A stretch of 64,000 nt of DNA, taken from positions 185,714 through 249,713 of the forward strand of contig PDLQ01000004.1 in the NCBI GenBank assembly GCA_002591745.1, written 5' to 3'. How positions within the stretch are numbered: the first letter of the stretch is position 1; each line of letters opens with the position of its first letter. The notes beneath the pieces were generated by a model. It was given only the letters and a program-made list of their open reading frames with translations. It did no database searches and was not told where the DNA came from. The stretch is from Lewinellaceae bacterium SD302. Its GTDB lineage: Bacteria > Bacteroidota > Bacteroidia > Chitinophagales > Saprospiraceae. Positions 59,624 to 64,000 of this stretch are shown here, one piece after another. The position numbers were made by a program, and so were the translations under genes.

Positions 59624-61303
59624 ATGAAAATTTTTCTCAATTTCTTTTTAGCGTTATCGTTTTTATCAAGTCTAGTCAGTCAAAATAACGATTGTAATTT
59701 TTTAATCCCAGGAGGCACAAAAAGCTGGAACCTCGCCAGAGGATCGTTTATCAATAACGAATGGGGGACACAAGTGATCGACTTCGAGCAAATCAACGAC
59801 CACTATTATTTATCCGGAGACACCACGATCAATGGATCATATGGGCAAAATTTTTATTACACTAATGGAATCGATGTTGATTCGGATACGGTCTTAATTG
59901 GTAGTTATACTTGTGACGGAGATTACGTGCTTTATCACCAGGTCACCAGCCCTCCGGCCAGTTCTTTAGTAAGGCCGCAAAATTGGTTCGATGATAACCA
60001 GGTTCTTAACTTCAATGCTGCCGTGGGAGACACGATCCTGTATACTAATAATGACGTGGGAGGCGATGTTTTTATCGTCGTTGAGAACGTAGATACCGTC
60101 ACTTTATTGGATGGAATCCCCCGTCGAAGACTTGACGTTAGGGATTATCAGCCATTTGGTCAACAGACTATTTCCGAGTTGCCAAGTCCGCTTTATTTGG
60201 TGGAAGGCGTGGGTAACATTAGAAGTGGCCTCCACTTACATTTCAGGAACACTTTCAATGACTGGAACTTCAGGCAATTGATTTGCTATCGGGAAAATGG
60301 AGAATTGGTTTATATTAATGATGATTATGAAGACTTGGGGTGCGATGCAGAACAACTTGTTGTGATTGATACGACTTACGTGCCTTTACTGAATGAGGTA
60401 CAAAAGCGCTGGAATCTGATGCGACTTAATTTTGTGGATGGAGATACCACCTCAGCCGTGCTGTACAATTATCAAGATACTTTAATTGAAAACGTGGAAT
60501 TTACTAAGTTCTACGTAAATAGCTTAGCGTACGATGGAAGTGATGAATGGTACGCCAACGGAGAATACGTAGGTGCATTTCGGGAAGAAGGGAGAGAAGT
60601 TTTTTTCAAGCATCCCGATAATCCTAATCAGCCTCTCAATAGACCGGTACTAGACTTTAATGCTGAGATCGGAGATACGATCTATCGTTATACGGATGAA
60701 AATAATGTTTTCTGGTTCGGTATAGTTTATCACCGTGTTGAACGCTACTTCGACGATAATTTGGCGAGAACCAGGTACTTTCATGTCGTACACTCATTGG
60801 ATCTCGATGACCCGCTCGCCGAACCGCTAGCTCTTTACGCAGAATGGGTATTCGAAGGTGTTTTGTTCGTCCACCCCCGAGGAATTGCCGGCTCGCTTTT
60901 TCAAAAGTTATTCAACCGACCCTCGGTAGAACACGTACAATGCTACTTTGAAGACAACACAAAAATCTTCCACACTGAATACGCGATCAGCGATCATTTA
61001 CCCTGCTTTTATGAGGGAATTACCACTTCAACTGGTGGTCCTGTTGCAATGGAGGGCCTGCCGGCCATTGCATTCCCAAATCCTACCACGGGACAACTTC
61101 AACTAACTACCGATCCGGATCGCCGCTTGCTCTCCGCTGAACTCATCGCCACGGCTACCGGTCGACGTAGTCCGCTGCAAGTCCCCGATGAGGCGATTGT
61201 GCAGACAACTTTGCAGCTTGGCGGGCATCCGGCGGGGCATTATGTTTTGCTGTTGCGCTACCGGGATGGGAGAGTTGAGCGGATTAGCATCGTGAAGGAA
61301 TAG
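59624..61303 (+). CDS. T9SS-secreted protein with internal duplication, AT-rich gene
   Basis: 559 residues with a signal peptide (MKIFLNFFLALSFLSSLVSQ). Two related halves are visible: KSWNLARGSF ... VLNFNAAVGDTILY ... LICYRENG and KRWNLMRLNF ... VLDFNAEIGDTIYRY ... VQCYFEDN, each ending in an acidic/aromatic Cys-containing strand. A type A sorting domain follows (IAFPNPTTGQLQLTTDPDRR, GHYVLLLRYRDGR). The first ~1.3 kb is clearly more AT-rich than its neighbours, whereas the sorting-domain part is GC-rich, so the cargo part may be foreign DNA joined to a native tail. It is exported through T9SS; the cargo function is unknown. Motif copy 20 encodes CYFE. Confidence 0.9.
   Translation: MKIFLNFFLALSFLSSLVSQNNDCNFLIPGGTKSWNLARGSFINNEWGTQVIDFEQINDHYYLSGDTTINGSYGQNFYYTNGIDVDSDTVLIGSYTCDGDYVLYHQVTSPPASSLVRPQNWFDDNQVLNFNAAVGDTILYTNNDVGGDVFIVVENVDTVTLLDGIPRRRLDVRDYQPFGQQTISELPSPLYLVEGVGNIRSGLHLHFRNTFNDWNFRQLICYRENGELVYINDDYEDLGCDAEQLVVIDTTYVPLLNEVQKRWNLMRLNFVDGDTTSAVLYNYQDTLIENVEFTKFYVNSLAYDGSDEWYANGEYVGAFREEGREVFFKHPDNPNQPLNRPVLDFNAEIGDTIYRYTDENNVFWFGIVYHRVERYFDDNLARTRYFHVVHSLDLDDPLAEPLALYAEWVFEGVLFVHPRGIAGSLFQKLFNRPSVEHVQCYFEDNTKIFHTEYAISDHLPCFYEGITTSTGGPVAMEGLPAIAFPNPTTGQLQLTTDPDRRLLSAELIATATGRRSPLQVPDEAIVQTTLQLGGHPAGHYVLLLRYRDGRVERISIVKE
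60952..60960 (+). repeat. GCTACTTTG interspersed motif, copy 20 (intragenic)
   Basis: GCTACTTTGAAGACA, read in a different frame from the other sense copies (Cys-Tyr-Phe-Glu-Asp). Confidence 0.85.
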
Positions 61304-61530
61304 ACACAAGATGGCTCGCTTGCTACGCTCGCTGCGTAGGAATGCAGCAACACGTAACGTACACGCAAGTAGGAATAGTTCTCAGTTTCGCCCTAGGCTC
61401 AACGCTGGCTTTAAATCCGACAACGTTTTGCCGAGGGCAAAACAAAAATCTATTCCTAAGAGCGTACACGAATAATGTGCGTTTCCTTCCTACGAGACGG
61501 CAAGGCCGGCGGGCTGTCTAGCATCTAAAA
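61304..61530. repeat. Intergenic inverted-repeat region after the AT-rich T9SS gene
   Basis: TAGGAATAG (61370-61378) and CTATTCCTA (61450-61458) are exact inverted repeats 89 bp end to end. Inside is a perfect hairpin GTTTTGCCGAGGGCAAAAC (61425-61443). CGTACACG words occur on both sides. It lies between convergent genes and probably contains their terminators. Near 61517 TAGCATCTAA recalls the interior word of the ~130-bp elements. Confidence 0.6.
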
Positions 61531-62694
61531 CTACCGCGAACTGGAATGAATAATTCCCCCGCCGATCAAATCATCCCCGTCGTAGAAAACGGCGGATTGT
61601 CCCGGAGCTACCCCACGTACATTGGCGTAGAACTCGGCAGTGACCTGGCCGGGTACCTCGCTGCTAAGCATGGATAGGGTGCCACGATCCTTGTAACGGA
61701 CTTTGGTAAGTGCCTCCATGCCTTCGGGCGGCAGGCCGGCGTATTTCTGGAAATTGACGCCACCGACGATCATACCGTTGCGCACGAGATCATCCACTTC
61801 GCCGAGAACGACGGTGTTGGTATCCGGCTGGATTTCGGTGACGAACATGGGTTTGCCGAAAGCCATGCCCAGGTTACGGCGCTGGCCGATGGTATAAAAA
61901 GGATATCCGGCGTGGGTACCTATCTGTTTGCCTTGCTGGTCGACGAAAGCGCCGCCGGCCAGTTCGGCTTCCATGCCGGGATTACGGCGTTTGAGGAAGC
62001 CCCGGTAATCGTTGTCCGGCACGAAGCAGATCTCGAAGCTCTCCGCTTTTTTACTCAGTTCCTCGTGGCCGAAATCATAGGCCAGTTGGCGGACTTCCGG
62101 CTTCGTCATGTGGCCGAGGGGGAAGCGGCTACGGGCCATACACTCCTGGCTGAGGCCCCAGAGGACGTAGCTTTGGTCCTTATTGTCATCGGCGGATTTA
62201 CCGACGAAGTAGCGACCGCCGTCGCCGGCCAGCCCGCTGCGGACGTCATTGAGGTTGGTACGGTTCTGGCCCGCATTATCGTGCCAGTATAGTTGTCCGT
62301 AGTGGCCGGTGGCGATGAACTCGCAGTCCATGGCGTCGGCCCTTTTGAGCAGGCTGTTCCACTTGATGTGGGTGTTGCAAAGTACGCAGGGATTGGGGGT
62401 GCGGCCGGCCATGTACTCATCGACGAAATTGTCGATGACGTAATCGCCGAAGTCTTCCCGGATGTCTACGATGAAGTGGTGAAAACCCATTTGTACCGAT
62501 ACGGCTCTGGCGTCGTTGATACTGTCCAGGCTACAACAGCCGGTTTCTTTTTTGGAGCCGCCGGAGTTGGCGTAATCCCAGGTTTTCATAGTGATGCCGA
62601 CCACCTCGTAACCCTGTTCGTGCAGGATCATGGCGGTAACGGTGCTGTCGATCCCGCCGCTCATGGCGACGAGTACGCGTCCTAATTTACTCAT
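61531..62694 (-). CDS. mnmA: tRNA 2-thiouridine synthesizing protein MnmA
   Basis: 387 residues from the ATG at 62694 (MSKLGRVLVAMSGGIDS), which places the PP-loop ATP-binding motif (SGGIDS) at its usual distance; an earlier TTG/ATG region adds MNPCGNTST. Other motifs: RTPNPCVLCNTHIKW with the first catalytic Cys, SYVLWGLSQECMARSRFPLG, FEICFVPDNDYRGFL with the second catalytic Cys, and a C-terminal beta-domain (GQRRNLGMAFGKPMFVT). It thiolates U34 of tRNA-Glu, tRNA-Lys and tRNA-Gln. Transcribed leftward alone, it converges on the T9SS gene ending at 61303. Confidence 0.96.
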   Translation of the reverse strand: MSKLGRVLVAMSGGIDSTVTAMILHEQGYEVVGITMKTWDYANSGGSKKETGCCSLDSINDARAVSVQMGFHHFIVDIREDFGDYVIDNFVDEYMAGRTPNPCVLCNTHIKWNSLLKRADAMDCEFIATGHYGQLYWHDNAGQNRTNLNDVRSGLAGDGGRYFVGKSADDNKDQSYVLWGLSQECMARSRFPLGHMTKPEVRQLAYDFGHEELSKKAESFEICFVPDNDYRGFLKRRNPGMEAELAGGAFVDQQGKQIGTHAGYPFYTIGQRRNLGMAFGKPMFVTEIQPDTNTVVLGEVDDLVRNGMIVGGVNFQKYAGLPPEGMEALTKVRYKDRGTLSMLSSEVPGQVTAEFYANVRGVAPGQSAVFYDGDDLIGGGIIHSSSR

Positions 62695-62901
62695 TGTCGA
62701 TGTGTTTCCGCACGGGTTCATAGCCCGGCCGAAGAAAAAAATATTGCCTTTAAAGCTGGTCGAGATCAGTTCTAAAGGCCGGCTCCCGGAAAAACGGGAT
62801 TATTGCAAAGATAGTTGCTTCTCGCTCAGGAAATGAAAGGAAAGACAACGTATTGGCGGAAATTGACGTTTAGGAGAAGGAAATAAAACCAAAATGAATC
62901 C

Positions 62902-63846
62902 ATGTTAAGAACGCTTTTACTTTGCACCCTGGCCAGCTTCGGCCTGACTCTGCTCTCGGCCCAGACCGTTGGCCACACCCAAACGGGCATTGCCTCTTAC
63001 TATTCCGATGAGTTCGATGGGTCGACCACGGCTTATAAGGAGATTTACAACAAAGAAGATTTGGTAGCGGCTCATTCGCTCTATCCCCACAATAGTCGGG
63101 TAAGGGTGACCAACCTGGCCAATAATCGTGACGTGACGGTCCGCATCATCGACGAAGGCCCCTGGATCGAAGGGCGCATCATCGAGGTTTCCCGCCGGGC
63201 CGCCGAGTTGCTGGGTTTTGGCCGCAGCAGTACCATCCGCGTGAAACTGGAACTGATCTCTACCCCTGATCAGCCCGCCCGAAACGTGAGTCGCACACCC
63301 GCCGCCGCCGATCCCCAACCCAATACCCGCCGTGCCAACGAGGCCCCTGAGCCAAGCCGCAATCAGGCCCCGGCCACTCCCCGTACGAATACAACGACCA
63401 GAACGGCCGACCGCGAGCCGGCTCCCACGACCCAGGACCGGGTAGTCAGTACACCCCAGCCGGCCCCGAGTAATCGTGCAACTACCACCACGACCACTAA
63501 AGAAGTGATTGAAGATCGTGAACCCGTACGCTTCGTACCGGCTCAGGACCAAACGCCCCTACTGACTGGCGGAAAGTTTACGGATGGTGTTTACAAAATC
63601 GAATTGCGCCGTCCCGCCAGTGGTAATTATGGCGTACAGGTAGCTTCCTACAGCGACGTGACCAGTGCTATGCAGGAAATCGCCAAGTTGCAAGCCAAGT
63701 GGTTTGACAATATTCTGGTCCGTAAGATCGGTGGCGTATACAAAGTCATCCTCGGCCCGTTCGACGATCAGGCTTCGGCTGGTAATTACGCCAAGGACCT
63801 AAAAAAGCGGTACAAAATGGCCGGGTTTACGGTAGAGCTGCAGTAG
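62902..63846 (+). CDS. RlpA-like double-psi beta-barrel protein with SPOR domain
   Basis: 314 residues. Signal peptide (MLRTLLLCTLASFGLTLLSAQ), then a double-psi beta-barrel at about 24-115 (GIASYYSDEFDGSTTAYKE, LYPHNSRVRVTNLANNRDVTVRIIDEGP, IIEVSRRAAELLGF). A ~100-residue Pro/Thr/Arg-rich linker follows, then a C-terminal SPOR domain at about 240-314 (GVQVASYSDVTSAMQEI, GVYKVILGPFDDQASAG). RlpA-type proteins act as lytic transglycosylases on denuded glycan, and SPOR binds such glycans at septa. The barrel's catalytic Asp (IDEGPW here) matches the family D-x-GP pattern. Confidence 0.92.
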   Translation: MLRTLLLCTLASFGLTLLSAQTVGHTQTGIASYYSDEFDGSTTAYKEIYNKEDLVAAHSLYPHNSRVRVTNLANNRDVTVRIIDEGPWIEGRIIEVSRRAAELLGFGRSSTIRVKLELISTPDQPARNVSRTPAAADPQPNTRRANEAPEPSRNQAPATPRTNTTTRTADREPAPTTQDRVVSTPQPAPSNRATTTTTTKEVIEDREPVRFVPAQDQTPLLTGGKFTDGVYKIELRRPASGNYGVQVASYSDVTSAMQEIAKLQAKWFDNILVRKIGGVYKVILGPFDDQASAGNYAKDLKKRYKMAGFTVELQ

Positions 63847-63883
63847 TTAGTCTGATAGTAGTGATAGCCTGATAGGATTAGCT

Positions 63884-64000
63884 GGACCTCCTCAAAATAA
63901 CGGACAGTAGGCTAGATCAGATTGCGTGTTATCTTAAACACGATAAATCTACCTGATTATGTCTAAAAGACGCCAAAAATTCAGCCAATCCGAACGGCTG
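63884..64000 (+). mobile_element. Left end of an IS3-like insertion sequence, cut by window edge
   Basis: TGGACCTCCTCAAAATAACGG near 63880-63900 resembles an IS3-family terminal sequence. It is followed 60 bp later by a transposase-like start codon. The full element lies outside the window. Confidence 0.55.
63959..64000 (+). CDS. Start of an IS3-type transposase OrfA, partial
   Basis: 14 codons (MSKRRQKFSQSERL) are visible before the edge. The basic MSKRR...FS..E start is typical of the helix-turn-helix orfA protein of IS3-family elements in Bacteroidota. Everything else is beyond the window. Confidence 0.5.
   Translation, partial: MSKRRQKFSQSERL

Noticed and set aside
977..60960. Interspersed motif as a Chi site or FtsK-orienting sequence
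   Set aside because: Such sites are strongly skewed to one strand; here 11 copies are on one strand and 9 on the other, within one contiguous window.
977..60960. Motif core as a Bacteroidota -7 promoter box
   Set aside because: TACTTTG has one base too few between TA and TTTG for TAnnTTTG, copies lie inside genes and in both orientations, and their distance to start codons varies.
1..64000. Defence system, prophage, biosynthetic cluster or polysaccharide-utilisation locus
   Set aside because: No restriction, toxin-antitoxin, integrase, NRPS/PKS or SusD-like gene was recognised; the single GH3 gene and the TonB pair are not enough for a utilisation locus.

Overview
The window reads as chromosomal DNA of a Bacteroidota bacterium, most likely of the class Saprospiria (Lewinella or Haliscomenobacter type). 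The evidence is the gene content. There are two tandem Oar-type TonB-dependent receptors, a type IX secretion system (T9SS) plug protein, several very large exported proteins ending in T9SS type A or gliding-motility (CHU_C) C-terminal domains, and a SpeA-like arginine decarboxylase of the Bacteroidota type. Several putative promoters fit the Bacteroidota TAnnTTTG -7 box. Base composition is moderate, roughly 50-55% GC by eye. No plasmid, prophage, CRISPR array, defence island or biosynthetic cluster was recognised. The only recognised mobile element is the start of an insertion sequence at the right edge.

Layout. 1-4260: an outer-membrane barrel (cut by the left edge) and a 1045-aa TPR protein. 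4744-9427: an SDR oxidoreductase, a pair of coiled-coil proteins, a hypothetical protein and arginine decarboxylase. 9691-19761: two tandem TonB receptors, then a two-gene unit (Omp85-like barrel plus DUF547/barrel protein). 19974-28519: a membrane protein carrying a CHU_C-like segment, a GH3 beta-glucosidase, HlyD and TolC efflux components without an ABC partner, the T9SS plug protein and a 3-methyladenine DNA glycosylase. 28917-35556: a giant CHU_C adhesin, cytochrome c, ArfB and DinB. 35697-42705: purH, coaX, an outer-membrane protein, a TPR protein and an ABC exporter. 42993-50907: two convergent T9SS cargo proteins. 51229-58606: a GNAT/nitrilase fusion, a small basic protein, a sigma factor, a broken TPR gene, tRNA-Arg(CCT), MsrB, SulP, TetR and RimM. 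58606-64000: a lipoprotein, an AT-rich T9SS cargo gene, MnmA, an RlpA/SPOR protein and the IS end.

Much of the coding capacity serves the cell envelope: uptake (TonB receptors), secretion (T9SS plug), secreted or surface cargo (the gene products starting at 33893, 42993, 50907 and 59624, and perhaps 19974), efflux, and cell-wall work (RlpA). Housekeeping genes for purine, CoA, tRNA and ribosome functions lie between them.

The most striking unexplained signal is a short interspersed sequence. Its 9-base core, GCTACTTTG, occurs exactly 20 times on the two strands, where about 0.5 would be expected by chance. It is usually extended to a form like GCTACTTTGTTAGYCA or GCTACTTTGAAGWCA. Fourteen copies are intergenic, often next to variable arrays of short tandem or inverted words. 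Two pairs of inverted copies bound related ~130-bp elements. The other six lie inside genes, several of them in signal-peptide regions. Other repeats in the window include a GGTCGAGGACCTCCGG inverted repeat (two copies), a GGAGAGG-type repeat (two copies), and very long palindromic terminators between convergent genes.
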